This document shows positions 51,202 to 59,203 of a stretch of 64,000 bases of DNA, piece after piece (within the stretch, counting starts at the first letter, position 1; each line of letters begins with the position of its first letter). The position numbers and the translations under genes are program-made. The DNA comes from Prauserella_A oleivorans (lineage in GTDB: Bacteria; Actinomycetota; Actinomycetes; Mycobacteriales; Pseudonocardiaceae): the NCBI RefSeq assembly GCF_042685745.1, contig NZ_JBHUNT010000001.1, positions 558,001 through 622,000 on the forward strand, in the 5' to 3' direction. Under the pieces are notes generated by a model that was not told where the DNA came from, made no database searches, and saw only the letters and a list, made by a program, of their open reading frames with translations.

Positions 51202-51220
51202 ATAGGTTAGCCTCGCCTAA
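51202..51220 (+). promoter_or_regulatory. IdeR/DmdR-type iron box
   Basis: ATAGGTTAGCCTCGCCTAA matches the 19-base consensus TTAGGTTAGSCTWACCTAA at about 16-17 positions. It covers a TTAGCCT -10-like hexamer and ends three bases before the ribosome site of the DUF2470 gene. Repression by iron-loaded IdeR is expected. Confidence 0.72.
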
Positions 51221-51231
51221 GTTGGAGGTGA

Positions 51232-52026
51232 GTGGTGACCCAGACCGAGCAACCCCGTCGTCCCCAGACGCCACAACCGGCCGAGCGCGCGAAGACCATC
51301 GCGGCACGCGGCGGTCCGGCGGTGCTCGTGCCCGCCCTCGACCGCAGGCCGGACGCCGACCTGCGCGTCGTCCCCACCCTCCAGCACGTCCATGCGGGCG
51401 GCCGCGTCAGCGTGCTGCTGCCGGACGACCACCCCATCGTCACAGGCATCCGCGAGACCGAGCGCGGCGAACTCGCCATGATGCTCGAGATCACCGACCA
51501 GGCACCCGTCGAGCTGCGGGAACCGGTGCGCGGGCTGCTCTGGATCACCGGCTGGCTCCGCCGGATCGACGAGCGCGCGGCCCGCGCCCGGGCGGTGTCC
51601 ATCGCCGACGTCAAGGCCGACGAACGGCTCCTCGACCTCGGGCACGGGCTCACCATGCTCGACCTGGTCCCCGTCTCGTTCGTCCTCGCCGACGCCGAGG
51701 GCACCCACTCCCTGACCACACCGACGTTCAGCGCCGCCTCCGCCGACCCGTTCTGCCACTACGAGCGCCACTGGCTACGACACCTCGAGTGCGCCCACCC
51801 GGACGTCATCGACCAACTCGCCCGCCACCTGCCCGACGAGCTCATCGACGGCCGCATCCGCCCGCTCGGGATCGATCGCTACGGGCTGCGGCTGCGTGTG
51901 GAGTGCGACAACGGCGACCACGACGTCCGGCTCGGCTTCTCCCGGCCCGTTGCCAGCCCGACGCAGCTTGCCGTGGAACTCCGCAAGCTCGTCGGCTGCC
52001 CGTTCCTGCGCGCGCACCGGCGCTGA
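51232..52026 (+). CDS. DUF2470-domain protein, probably iron/heme related
   Basis: A 264-residue protein. The C-terminal part (about residues 185-262) is a DUF2470-type domain: 'ECAHPDVIDQLARHLPDELI' and 'RIRPLGIDRYGLRLRVECDN'. The N-terminal part resembles the split-barrel half of HugZ-like heme proteins. GTG at 51232 or 51235 follows GGAGG (51224-51228). The iron box in its promoter makes it iron-regulated, so a role in heme or siderophore iron use is the best inference. Confidence 0.72.
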   Translation: MVTQTEQPRRPQTPQPAERAKTIAARGGPAVLVPALDRRPDADLRVVPTLQHVHAGGRVSVLLPDDHPIVTGIRETERGELAMMLEITDQAPVELREPVRGLLWITGWLRRIDERAARARAVSIADVKADERLLDLGHGLTMLDLVPVSFVLADAEGTHSLTTPTFSAASADPFCHYERHWLRHLECAHPDVIDQLARHLPDELIDGRIRPLGIDRYGLRLRVECDNGDHDVRLGFSRPVASPTQLAVELRKLVGCPFLRAHRR

Positions 52027-52117
52027 CTCCGGCAGCTCCGTGACCAGGCGTCTCCAGATCGTCGAGGTGCCGTCGAGAGGGCACCTAGCGCATCGGCCGC
52101 TGCGCTAGCGTGCAGCG

Positions 52118-52942
52118 GTGTCACCTGGTTTCCGTCGCTGGTACGACAGCTGGCTGAAGGCTCCGGCGCCGGAGCGGCCCGCCGTTCTCACCGAGCCCGC
52201 CCGGCGGCGGGCCCTCGTCGTCGAGGTCGTCCTGGTCTTCGCGATCACACTCGGCCTGTCCGGTGCGCGGGCACTGCTGTCGCTGATCGACTCGCTCCTG
52301 CGGCCGCAGTCGCTGCGCGAGCAGCAGGTCGCCATCAACACCGCGCAGGCGACCACCGAGCTGATCGACCTGCTCAAACAGCTGCTGAGCGTCGTGCAAC
52401 TCGTCGGCTGGGGTGCGTTCGGGCTGTACCTGCTCTGGCGCGGCGGCATGCGCCTGGCCGAGATCGGGCTGAGCCGCAGGCCGCGGCAGGGTGACATCCG
52501 CTGGACGATCGGCCTGACGGCGCTGATCGGCATCCCCGGCCTGGTGTTCTACCTCGTGGCGTGGCAGCTCGGGCTCAATCTCGCCGTGCAGCCGTCCACT
52601 CTCGAGCAGACGTGGTGGCGGCCGATCACGCTCACCCTCTCGGCGTTCGGCAACGCGTTCGCCGAGGAGGTGCTGGTGGTCGGCTACCTGCTCACCCGGC
52701 TGCGGCAGCTCGGCATCGGGGAGAACGCCGGCCTGGTGCTCGCCGCCGTGCTGCGCGGGTCGTATCACCTCTACCAGGGCGTCGGCGGGTTCGTCGGCAA
52801 CGTCGTGATGGGCCTGGTGTTCGGCCGCGTGTGGCAGCGGACCAACCGGCTGTGGCCACTTGTCGCGGCTCACACCCTCTTGGACGTGTTCGCGTTCGTG
52901 GGTTACGCGCTTCTGCGTGATCATGTCTCCTGGCTGCCGTGA
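52118..52942 (+). CDS. CPBP-family intramembrane metalloprotease
   Basis: A 274-residue protein with about seven membrane helices. The catalytic-type motif 'FAEEVLVVGYLLTRL' (EE with Arg) lies at about residue 186. 'SYHLYQGVGGFVGNVVMGLV' and 'PLVAAHTLLDVFAFVGYAL' carry the metal-ligand histidines. Bacterial members act in peptide maturation or self-immunity; no target is apparent. GTG at 52118 is six bases after TAGCGT, a leaderless-type start. Confidence 0.85.
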   Translation: MSPGFRRWYDSWLKAPAPERPAVLTEPARRRALVVEVVLVFAITLGLSGARALLSLIDSLLRPQSLREQQVAINTAQATTELIDLLKQLLSVVQLVGWGAFGLYLLWRGGMRLAEIGLSRRPRQGDIRWTIGLTALIGIPGLVFYLVAWQLGLNLAVQPSTLEQTWWRPITLTLSAFGNAFAEEVLVVGYLLTRLRQLGIGENAGLVLAAVLRGSYHLYQGVGGFVGNVVMGLVFGRVWQRTNRLWPLVAAHTLLDVFAFVGYALLRDHVSWLP

Positions 52943-52958
52943 GCGATTGCGGCAATGT

Positions 52959-52974
52959 TCGAACATGTGTTCTA
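52959..52974 (+). promoter_or_regulatory. LexA (SOS) box
   Basis: TCGAACATGTGTTCTA matches the actinobacterial SOS box TCGAAC-N4-GTTCGA at all but one base. The end overlaps TCTAATGG, a probable -10 region, as in known LexA-controlled promoters. The first gene downstream starts at 53038. Confidence 0.72.
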
Positions 52975-53037
52975 ATGGGTGAGCCGGTTCGCAGGGGATG
53001 GCGAGGGCCGGCGCCGCGACGACCGATGGAGGGGTAT

Positions 53038-53235
53038 ATGGCCTGCAAGATCACGCACCGGCTCAACGACCAGCAGATCCGGTTCGCCAACCGGGACGCC
53101 GCCGAGCGCTACGCGGAGATCATGGGCGGCGGGGTCGACAACTGGGTGTTCACGACGGTGCCGCCCGCCGAGGCCGAGTGGTCCGCGCACGGGCAGCGTT
53201 CCGAGCACGCGGTCTCGAGGCGAGCCGCTTCGTAA
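53038..53235 (+). CDS. 65-residue protein, probably SOS-induced
   Basis: A small soluble protein, MACKITHRLNDQQIRFANRD onward, with no membrane helix or signal. GGAGGGG five or six bases before ATG 53038 is a strong ribosome site; an ATG four codons earlier sits inside it. The first 45 residues look folded (AERYAEIMGGGVDNWVFTTV), and the tail is Arg/Ser/Ala-rich and probably disordered. It has its own promoter with a LexA box about 65 bases upstream. I do not recognise it. A small inhibitor or repair cofactor is a guess from regulation alone. Confidence 0.7.
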   Translation: MACKITHRLNDQQIRFANRDAAERYAEIMGGGVDNWVFTTVPPAEAEWSAHGQRSEHAVSRRAAS

Positions 53236-53274
53236 GCCGGGCCGGGTGGCGCGCGGTTCATTACGCTCGCCTGC

Positions 53275-54498
53275 GTGGAAGACACCATCACTCCGGGCGT
53301 CGACAGTGAGGTCGGGCCGCTGCGCTCCGTGCTTCTGCATCGCCCTGGCAACGAGCTCAAAAGGCTCACGCCCCGCAACAACGACCAGCTACTGTTCGAC
53401 TCGATCCCGTGGGTGGACCGGGCCCAGCAGGAGCACGACGCCTTCGCCGGTGTCCTCAAGGGGCGCGACGTCGAGGTATTGCTGCTGGCGGACCTGCTCT
53501 GTGAATCGCTGAGGGACGCCCGTGCCCATGCGGCGGGCGTGCACGCGGCGGTCGACGACAGACGACTCGGCACGGAGCTGGCGGACTCGCTGCGCTCCCA
53601 CCTGTCCGGCCTGGACGCTCCGGTGCTCGGCGAGGTGCTCATGTCGGGCATGACGTTCGAGGAGCTGCCCGCCTCCGAGGGCGCGTCGCTGGTGCGGAAG
53701 ATGCACCACCCGCACGACTTCGCCGTCGATCCGCTGCCGAACCTGCTGTTCACCCGCGACTCGTCGGCGTGGATCGGAGACCGGGTGGCCGTGTCGTCGC
53801 TCGCGATGCCGGCCAGGCGCCGGGAGACGGCGCTGCTGGACCTCATCTACGCCTACCACCCGCGGTTCCAGGGCACGGCCCGGGCGTACGGGGCGCACTC
53901 GGCCCCCGTCGAGGGCGGTGACGTGCTCCTGCTGGCGCCCGGCGTGCTGGCGGTCGGGGTCGGCGAGCGCACCACGGCGGCGGGCGCCGAGTCCCTGGCG
54001 CGGTCGGTGTTCGCGGACGGCCTCGCGCACACCGTGCTCGCGGTGCCGATCGTGCAGACGCGAGCCACCATGCACCTCGACACGGTGTGCACGATGGTCG
54101 GGCCCGACTCGGTGGTGATGTACCCGCTGGCGCGGGACTCGCTGGTGGCCTACACGCTGCGGCCCGGCGACAACGACACCCTGCGCGTGGACGGCCCGGC
54201 TCCGTTCCTCTCCGCCGCCGCGGAGGCGATGGGCATCGATCGGCTGCATGTCATCGACACAGGCCTCGATCCGGTCACCGCGGAACGTGAACAGTGGGAT
54301 GACGGGAACAACACCCTCGCGCTCGCGCCCGGTGTGGTCGTGGGATACGAGCGCAACATGGAAACCAACGCGCGGCTGGAGGAGGCAGGCATCGAGGTGC
54401 TGCGCATCGCCGGTTCGGAGCTGGGTTCCGGCCGAGGTGGTCCACGCTGCATGTCCTGCCCGATCGCGCGTGACCCGATTTCACCGGCAACACACTGA
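53275..54498 (+). CDS. arcA: Arginine deiminase
   Basis: A 407-residue guanidino-modifying enzyme that converts arginine to citrulline and ammonia. It has 'GPLRSVLLHRPGNELKRLTP', 'LPNLLFTRDSSAWIGD', 'EGGDVLLLAPGVLAVGVGER', 'MHLDTVCTMVGPD' and the nucleophile Cys in 'GRGGPRCMSCPI'. No arcB, arcC or arcD genes adjoin it, so it is not a full fermentation operon. GTG at 53275 is seven bases after TACGCT (53262-53267), indicating a leaderless start. Confidence 0.94.
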   Translation: MEDTITPGVDSEVGPLRSVLLHRPGNELKRLTPRNNDQLLFDSIPWVDRAQQEHDAFAGVLKGRDVEVLLLADLLCESLRDARAHAAGVHAAVDDRRLGTELADSLRSHLSGLDAPVLGEVLMSGMTFEELPASEGASLVRKMHHPHDFAVDPLPNLLFTRDSSAWIGDRVAVSSLAMPARRRETALLDLIYAYHPRFQGTARAYGAHSAPVEGGDVLLLAPGVLAVGVGERTTAAGAESLARSVFADGLAHTVLAVPIVQTRATMHLDTVCTMVGPDSVVMYPLARDSLVAYTLRPGDNDTLRVDGPAPFLSAAAEAMGIDRLHVIDTGLDPVTAEREQWDDGNNTLALAPGVVVGYERNMETNARLEEAGIEVLRIAGSELGSGRGGPRCMSCPIARDPISPATH

Positions 54499-54500
54499 CT

Positions 54501-54519
54501 ATAAGTAAGCCTCACCTAA
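54501..54519 (+). promoter_or_regulatory. IdeR-type iron box 1 upstream of ferritin
   Basis: ATAAGTAAGCCTCACCTAA matches the IdeR consensus at about 16 of 19 positions. It is 35 bases (centre to centre) from box 2, about 150 bases before the ferritin gene. Activation of bfrB by IdeR at tandem distal boxes is known in M. tuberculosis. Confidence 0.72.
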
Positions 54520-54546
54520 GGAATTGCCGCGATTCTTAGGTGAGGC
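54509..54546. terminator. 12-bp inverted repeat formed by the two iron boxes
   Basis: GCCTCACCTAAG (54509-54520) and CTTAGGTGAGGC (54535-54546) are perfect complements around 14 bases. It starts 11 bases after the arcA stop, so it may also end the arcA transcript. Confidence 0.5.
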
Positions 54547-54554
54547 TCAACTAA
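54536..54554 (+). promoter_or_regulatory. IdeR-type iron box 2 upstream of ferritin
   Basis: TTAGGTGAGGCTCAACTAA matches the consensus at about 16 of 19 positions and is in inverted orientation to box 1. It lies about 100 bases before the ferritin start codon and 85 bases before its -10 element. Confidence 0.72.
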
Positions 54555-54651
54555 ATAAGACGAACCTTGGCTAATGAATTGTATGTAAATGGGGCCGGGA
54601 TCACCAGACCCCGAGTAGAAGAATGTCAGCGGTCGCGCGTATCGTGAATGT

Positions 54652-55203
54652 ATGCCCACCACGAAGAAGCATCCGCGATCCAAGTTCTATGAATTGCTGC
54701 AGGCGCAGGTGCACAACGAGTTCAACGCCTCGCAGCAGTACACCGCGCTTGCGGTGTGGTTCGACAACGACGACCTGCCGCAGCTGGCGAAGTTCTTCTA
54801 CGCGCAGGCCGTGGAGGAGCGCAACCACGCCATGGCGCTGGTCCAGTACATGATGGACACCGACCACCACGTCGAGATCCCGAGCACCGGCGACGTGCGC
54901 AACGACTTCTCCCAGCCTCGCGAGCTCGTGGAGCTGGCGCTCGAGCAGGAGAAGGAAGTCGCGGCCGACATCAAGACGCTGGTCAAGGCCGCGCGCGCCG
55001 AGGACGACTACATGGGCGAGCAGTTCATGCAATGGTTCCTGAAGGAGCAGGTGGAGGAGATCTCCACGATGAGCACTCTGCTCAACGTCGTCGACCGCGC
55101 GAAGGGCGACATGTTCGAGGTCGAGAAGTTCGTGCACCGGGAGCTCTCCACGCCGAACGACGACGACCCGACCATGCCTCCGGTCGCGGGCGGCAAGCTC
55201 TGA
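54652..55203 (+). CDS. Ferritin (BfrB-like)
   Basis: A 183-residue non-heme ferritin. Ferroxidase ligands are visible: Glu in 'QVHNEFNASQQYTALAVWF', the E-x-x-H in 'AVEERNHAMALVQYM', and later Glu/Gln in 'ALEQEKEVAADI' and 'WFLKEQVEEISTM'. The acidic tail extends beyond the fold. It stores iron as a 24-mer. TATCGT six bases before the ATG (54640-54645) suggests a leaderless transcript, and two iron boxes lie upstream. A strong terminator follows. Confidence 0.93.
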   Translation: MPTTKKHPRSKFYELLQAQVHNEFNASQQYTALAVWFDNDDLPQLAKFFYAQAVEERNHAMALVQYMMDTDHHVEIPSTGDVRNDFSQPRELVELALEQEKEVAADIKTLVKAARAEDDYMGEQFMQWFLKEQVEEISTMSTLLNVVDRAKGDMFEVEKFVHRELSTPNDDDPTMPPVAGGKL

Positions 55204-55218
55204 TCCCGCCAGGAATGA

Positions 55219-55251
55219 AACCCGGGCCTCCCGATCGGGGACGCCCGGGTT
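55219..55251 (+). terminator. Intrinsic terminator after ferritin
   Basis: AACCCGGGC and GCCCGGGTT form a nine-pair stem with a 15-base loop that includes a small inner CCCGATCGGGG pairing, followed by a run of T. It begins 16 bases after the stop codon. Confidence 0.88.
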
Positions 55252-55273
55252 TTTCACTTAGGGATGCCTTGCC

Positions 55274-56104
55274 TCAACAATTCGCGTCGAGCGACTCCAA
55301 TTGCACCTGCGAGACCGCGTCATCCGCAACGGTGAACACATAGCGCGCGGACGCCGAAGCTGACGCCACGTAACCGTCCGACTCTGCAGTGAGACCGGAA
55401 TAGGTGGACCTCAGCTGATCGAGTGACGAACCATTTCCGATCCCCTCCGGGGTTTGCGCGTCGCCGGCCCGGAAACGCACGATTCCGTCGTCACCCGAAA
55501 TCGTGATCTCACGGATCGTGGCGGTCCCCTCCGTCAGCTGATAGTGGGCGCAGCCCTGCGCGGGTGGCGGGCCGGGGTCCGGGGACACCAGCCCCGTAGC
55601 CGTGGCGTCCTGGTAGCTCATGCCGAGCCGGAGCGAGAGGTAGCCGTCCGGCCCCAGCACCGGCCGCGCCGCCAGCACCTCGCCGCTCTCGGCCCGCTGC
55701 GCCGGTGAGGTGACCGGCGGCGACGACGGCGGCAGGACCTTCCGCTCGCCCGTCGGCGGCGTCTCCACCGACGGAGGCGGAGCCTGCGTGCCGCCGACCG
55801 TCGACGACGGCGCCCGCGGGGACGAGGCGGCCGGTTCCTCGGTCGACGTCGGCGCGGCCGCGACGTTGGCGTCGCGCGGCACGTCCTCCCGCCCGACACC
55901 GCTCAGCGCCAGACCACCGCCGACCAGCCCCAGCACGACCAACGTTCCCGCGCCCGCGCCGGCCGCGGCTCGGCGGCGCCGACGTCGCCGGGCACCGGAC
56001 ACAATGGCCCGATCGGCATCCGGCGCCGGCCGCACGTCGAGTCGCTCGTCACCGAAGAGCCTGCGGAGCTCCGCGCCGACCGCATCGTCGTCCCAGTCGT
56101 TCAC
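55274..56104 (-). CDS. Membrane-anchored anti-sigma-like partner
   Basis: A 276-residue protein. The N-terminal 45 cytoplasmic residues are acidic then Arg-rich (RAIVSGARRRRRRR). One membrane helix follows at about 47-70, a Ser/Pro/Thr linker, and an extracytoplasmic domain with two Cys, one in 'PPAQGCAHYQLT' and one at the last residue. The GTG overlaps the sigma-factor stop (GTGA). No ZAS zinc motif is visible, so the anti-sigma role is inferred from topology and coupling. The outer domain may sense a surface signal. Confidence 0.65.
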   Translation of the reverse strand: MNDWDDDAVGAELRRLFGDERLDVRPAPDADRAIVSGARRRRRRRAAAGAGAGTLVVLGLVGGGLALSGVGREDVPRDANVAAAPTSTEEPAASSPRAPSSTVGGTQAPPPSVETPPTGERKVLPPSSPPVTSPAQRAESGEVLAARPVLGPDGYLSLRLGMSYQDATATGLVSPDPGPPPAQGCAHYQLTEGTATIREITISGDDGIVRFRAGDAQTPEGIGNGSSLDQLRSTYSGLTAESDGYVASASASARYVFTVADDAVSQVQLESLDANC

Positions 56105-56619
56105 ACCGCCTGCCTCCCCTCGGTGCCCTCGGTGCCGTCACTGCCGCGCAGTCTTGCGCGCAGCGAGGCGATCGCCTTGCTGGCCTGGCTCTTGACCGTC
56201 CCCGGACTCACGCCGAGCGAGTCGGCGATCTCCGCCTCGGACAGTCCCTCGTAGTAACGCAACACGATGACCGCGCGTTGCCTCGGGGGCAGATCTCGCA
56301 GCGCCTGCCACAGCGGTTCGTGTTCGAACGGGTCCGCCATCGTGAACGAGCGGGTCTCGGGGAGCTCCGCGACCAGGTTCTCGCGGCGCCGTTTGCGCCA
56401 CCGGCTGATGTGCGCGTTCGCCATCGACCGGCGCACGTAGGCCACCGGGTCGTCGGTCTTGTTCCGCACGTGCGACCAGCGGGATCCGATCTTCTCCAGC
56501 ACCGTCTGCACCAGGTCTGCGGCGTCATGCGGGTTGCCGGTGAGCGCATGGCCGTACCGCAGCAGCCCGGGCAGGTTCGCCTCCACGAACTCGGCGAAAT
56601 CCGCGAGATCGCCCGGCAC
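56101..56619 (-). CDS. SigE-family ECF RNA polymerase sigma factor
   Basis: A 172-residue ECF sigma factor of the SigE-like actinobacterial group. Region 2 runs 'FVEANLPGLLRYGHALTGNP' to 'DDPVAYVRRSMANAHISRWR'. Region 4 has 'LPPRQRAVIVLRYYEGLSEA' and the helix 'IADSLGVSPGTVKSQASKAI'. I chose GTG 56619, with AGGAGGGG upstream. A longer open frame exists but lacks family features. It is translationally coupled to the membrane protein downstream. Confidence 0.88.
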   Translation of the reverse strand: MPGDLADFAEFVEANLPGLLRYGHALTGNPHDAADLVQTVLEKIGSRWSHVRNKTDDPVAYVRRSMANAHISRWRKRRRENLVAELPETRSFTMADPFEHEPLWQALRDLPPRQRAVIVLRYYEGLSEAEIADSLGVSPGTVKSQASKAIASLRARLRGSDGTEGTEGRQAV

Positions 56620-56729
56620 GGCGAATCCCCTCCTGCCCCATGACACCCGGCCGTTCCCCCACGTCGACGGCAGGCACAACCACGCCACGGTAACGCGTCA
56701 CGGCAGGCGGCACCGAGCCGACCTGCCGC

Positions 56730-57089
56730 TCAAACCTCCCTGGTGGCCAGCTCGGGAGGCAGCCGGAAGGAGCCGTCGGGGCCGGGCGGAAAGGGGTGCA
56801 CCGCCACGACCGCGGCCGTCGGGATCGGCCCGTAGACGTGCGGGAACCACGGCGCGCCAAGCTCCGGCGGGTCGGCGGGCTCCCAGCGAACCGGCACCTC
56901 CAGGCGGTCCGGGTCGACCACGAGGAGCAGCAGATCGATCCGGCCGCGAAACACCCGGTCGGCGGGGAACTGCACCGTGCCGAAATCGGAGCAGTGCACG
57001 AACCCCACGTCGGTCAGCGACGCCGGCGCGTACACGCCGCCGGAGGGCACCGCTGCCCAGTCGGCGGCCGGGCAGATGTGCAGGATCAT
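56730..57089 (-). CDS. DUF952-family protein
   Basis: A 119-residue protein starting MILHICPAADW and containing 'YAPASLTDVGFVHCSDF' and 'LLLLVVDPDRLEVPVRWE', the DUF952 landmarks. These are small, possibly glutathione-S-transferase-linked or ADP-ribosyltransferase-fold proteins of unknown role. ATG at 57089 overlaps the stop of the upstream DUF5926 gene (TGATG), so they form an operon. Confidence 0.82.
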   Translation of the reverse strand: MILHICPAADWAAVPSGGVYAPASLTDVGFVHCSDFGTVQFPADRVFRGRIDLLLLVVDPDRLEVPVRWEPADPPELGAPWFPHVYGPIPTAAVVAVHPFPPGPDGSFRLPPELATREV

Positions 57090-57964
57090 CAGCGCAGGGT
57101 CAGCTGCCTGCCGATGAGCCCGTCCCGCGACCGGCGCTCGGCCGCGTTGAGCGGCTCGTCGTCCAGCGACTCCAGCGCCTCCTGCAGCCGCGTGCCGAGC
57201 TCCTTGGCGGGCTCGATCCATTCGCGTGCGTGGGCCTCGGGGTCGAGGTCCCAGACCGGCACCAGCAGACCGTGCGCCCGGAACGACCCCGCGAACCGGG
57301 TGCCCTCGCCCAGCGTCAGCGTGCCGGCCGCCGCAAGCCGCGCAAGCGCTTGCAGCAGGCGGTTCTCGTCGGCGGGCCACACCCAGCGCAGGTGCGCCTT
57401 CTCGCCCGCGAGCACCCAGTAGGCACCAGTGCTGAGCCGCTCGGTCGGCATGATCGCGGCGTTCGCGCGCTCAAGGGACAGCGCGACCTCGCCGGTCGGC
57501 TCGGTGTCCTCCGGCAGCCACCACGAGAAGTCCTCGTGCAGCTGGACGTCGAGCTCGGCGTTCGGGTCGAGCAGGTCCTGCAACCGCTCGCCCTCCACGG
57601 GCTCGCTCGTGGTGTCGGGTACGGAGAGCACGTCGCCGGGCTCGGCCTCCAGCGCCCAGCGCAGCGACCGGCCGAGATCGCGGCTGATGTCCGACGAGCG
57701 GGTCTGCACCTGCATGCCGAGGAACACCTCGCCGTCGGTGCGGACGAACGCCGCGGCGGCCATCGGCAGCACCGACCCGACCGTCACGCTGCGGTCACGC
57801 TCGCCCGCGAGCGTGAGCCGGGCCGTCGCCGACGGCACGAACTCCCGCATCGCGATCAACTCCGGCTCCGCCGCGAGGCCCTCGAACGGCCGCGCGACGA
57901 AGACGTCCCTCACCTTGGGCTTGCGGTCCTTCTTCGGACCCTTCCTGCGCGCGCCCTTGCCCAC
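57089..57964 (-). CDS. DUF5926-family protein
   Basis: A 291-residue actinobacterial protein with a very basic N-terminus (GKGARRKGPKKDRKPK), then 'FVARPFEGLAAEPELIAMRE' and 'VPSATARLTLAGERD'. I recognise this as the DUF5926 pattern. The rest is acidic with many Trp ('EDFSWWLPEDTEP', 'LRWVWPADENRLL'). The GTG at 57964 follows AGGAGG. Function unknown; the basic head suggests ribosome or nucleic-acid contact. Confidence 0.78.
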   Translation of the reverse strand: MGKGARRKGPKKDRKPKVRDVFVARPFEGLAAEPELIAMREFVPSATARLTLAGERDRSVTVGSVLPMAAAAFVRTDGEVFLGMQVQTRSSDISRDLGRSLRWALEAEPGDVLSVPDTTSEPVEGERLQDLLDPNAELDVQLHEDFSWWLPEDTEPTGEVALSLERANAAIMPTERLSTGAYWVLAGEKAHLRWVWPADENRLLQALARLAAAGTLTLGEGTRFAGSFRAHGLLVPVWDLDPEAHAREWIEPAKELGTRLQEALESLDDEPLNAAERRSRDGLIGRQLTLR

Positions 57965-58033
57965 GTTGTCGCCTCCTGCGTCGCGTTACGGCGAAAAACG
58001 CTACTCGACACACGAGCGCGTTACGGTCGGCGG

Positions 58034-59203
58034 GTGTTCAACCCCGCTGACCCGGAATTCCTCGACGACCCGTACCCGGCGTTCGCCGCCCTGCGCGCGC
58101 AGGGCGAGGTGCATCGGCACACCGGACTGGGGTTGTCGATCGCCGTGTCGCACGCGGCGGCGTCCGCTGTGCTGCGGCACCGTTCGCTCGGCCGGATCTG
58201 GACGGACGCGACGCCGCTCGAGCGGTTCGCGTCGTTCAACCTGCTGCACCGCCACTCACTGCTGGAGAACGAACCACCCGCGCACACGCGGCTGCGGCGT
58301 CTGGTGTCGTCGGCGTTCGCGCGCGGCCACGTCGAACGGCTGCGGCCGACGGTGGAGAGGCTGGCGGACCGGATGGTCGGCACGCTCGCCGACGCCATCG
58401 CCGCCGACGGCGAGGCCGACCTGCTCGAACACCTCGCGCAGCCGCTGCCCGTGGCGGTGATCGCCGAACTACTGGGCGTGCCGGAGGACGCGGGACCGCA
58501 GCTGGTGACCTGGAGCAACGCCATCGTGAAGATGTACGAGTACGGGCTGCCGGAGCCGAAGCAGCGCGCCGCCGAGGAGGCGGCCGGGGCATTCGCCGGA
58601 TACCTGCGGGAGCTCGCCACCGCCCGGGCCGCCGCACCCGGTGACGACCTCCTGAGCCACCTGGTGGCGAGCGAGCTGACGAGCGACGAGGTGGTCGCGA
58701 CGGCGGTGTTGCTGCTGATGGCGGGGCACGAGGCGACCGTGAACGTCATCGGCAACGGCGGGTACGCCCTGCTACGGCACCGCGACCAGTGGGACCGGCT
58801 GGTCGCCGACCCGACTCTGCTCGGCACGGCCACGGAGGAGCTGATCCGGTTCGACTCACCGCTGCAGCTGTTCGAGCGCACGGCCACCGCGGACGTCGAG
58901 ATCGCGGGTCACCCGGTGGCGAAGGGCGAGAAGATCGCGGCGCTGCTCGGAGCGGCGGCGCGGGATCCCGAGGTGTTCGCCGAGCCGGACACCCTCGACA
59001 TCACCCGCGAGAGGAATCCGCACCTGGGCTTCGGCGGCGGTGTCCACTACTGCCTGGGCGCGCCGCTGGCGCGGATCGAGATCGCGGCGGCGCTGGGTGC
59101 GTTGACGCGGCGGCTGCCCGGCCTGCACCTGGCACGGACTCCGCAGCGGCGGCCGGAGTTCGTCATCCGGGGGCTGCGCACGCTGCCGGTGACGGTCGGG
59201 TGA
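58034..59203 (+). CDS. Cytochrome P450
   Basis: A 389-residue bacterial class I P450. The I-helix oxygen motif is 'LLLMAGHEATVNVIGNGGYA', the K-helix EXXR is in 'ATEELIRFDSPLQLF', and the heme loop with the Cys ligand is 'HLGFGGGVHYCLGAPLARIE'. No ferredoxin or reductase gene adjoins it. The substrate is unknown. GTG at 58034 follows TACGGT by six bases, so the long open frame upstream (antisense to DUF5926) is excluded. Confidence 0.93.
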   Translation: MFNPADPEFLDDPYPAFAALRAQGEVHRHTGLGLSIAVSHAAASAVLRHRSLGRIWTDATPLERFASFNLLHRHSLLENEPPAHTRLRRLVSSAFARGHVERLRPTVERLADRMVGTLADAIAADGEADLLEHLAQPLPVAVIAELLGVPEDAGPQLVTWSNAIVKMYEYGLPEPKQRAAEEAAGAFAGYLRELATARAAAPGDDLLSHLVASELTSDEVVATAVLLLMAGHEATVNVIGNGGYALLRHRDQWDRLVADPTLLGTATEELIRFDSPLQLFERTATADVEIAGHPVAKGEKIAALLGAAARDPEVFAEPDTLDITRERNPHLGFGGGVHYCLGAPLARIEIAAALGALTRRLPGLHLARTPQRRPEFVIRGLRTLPVTVG

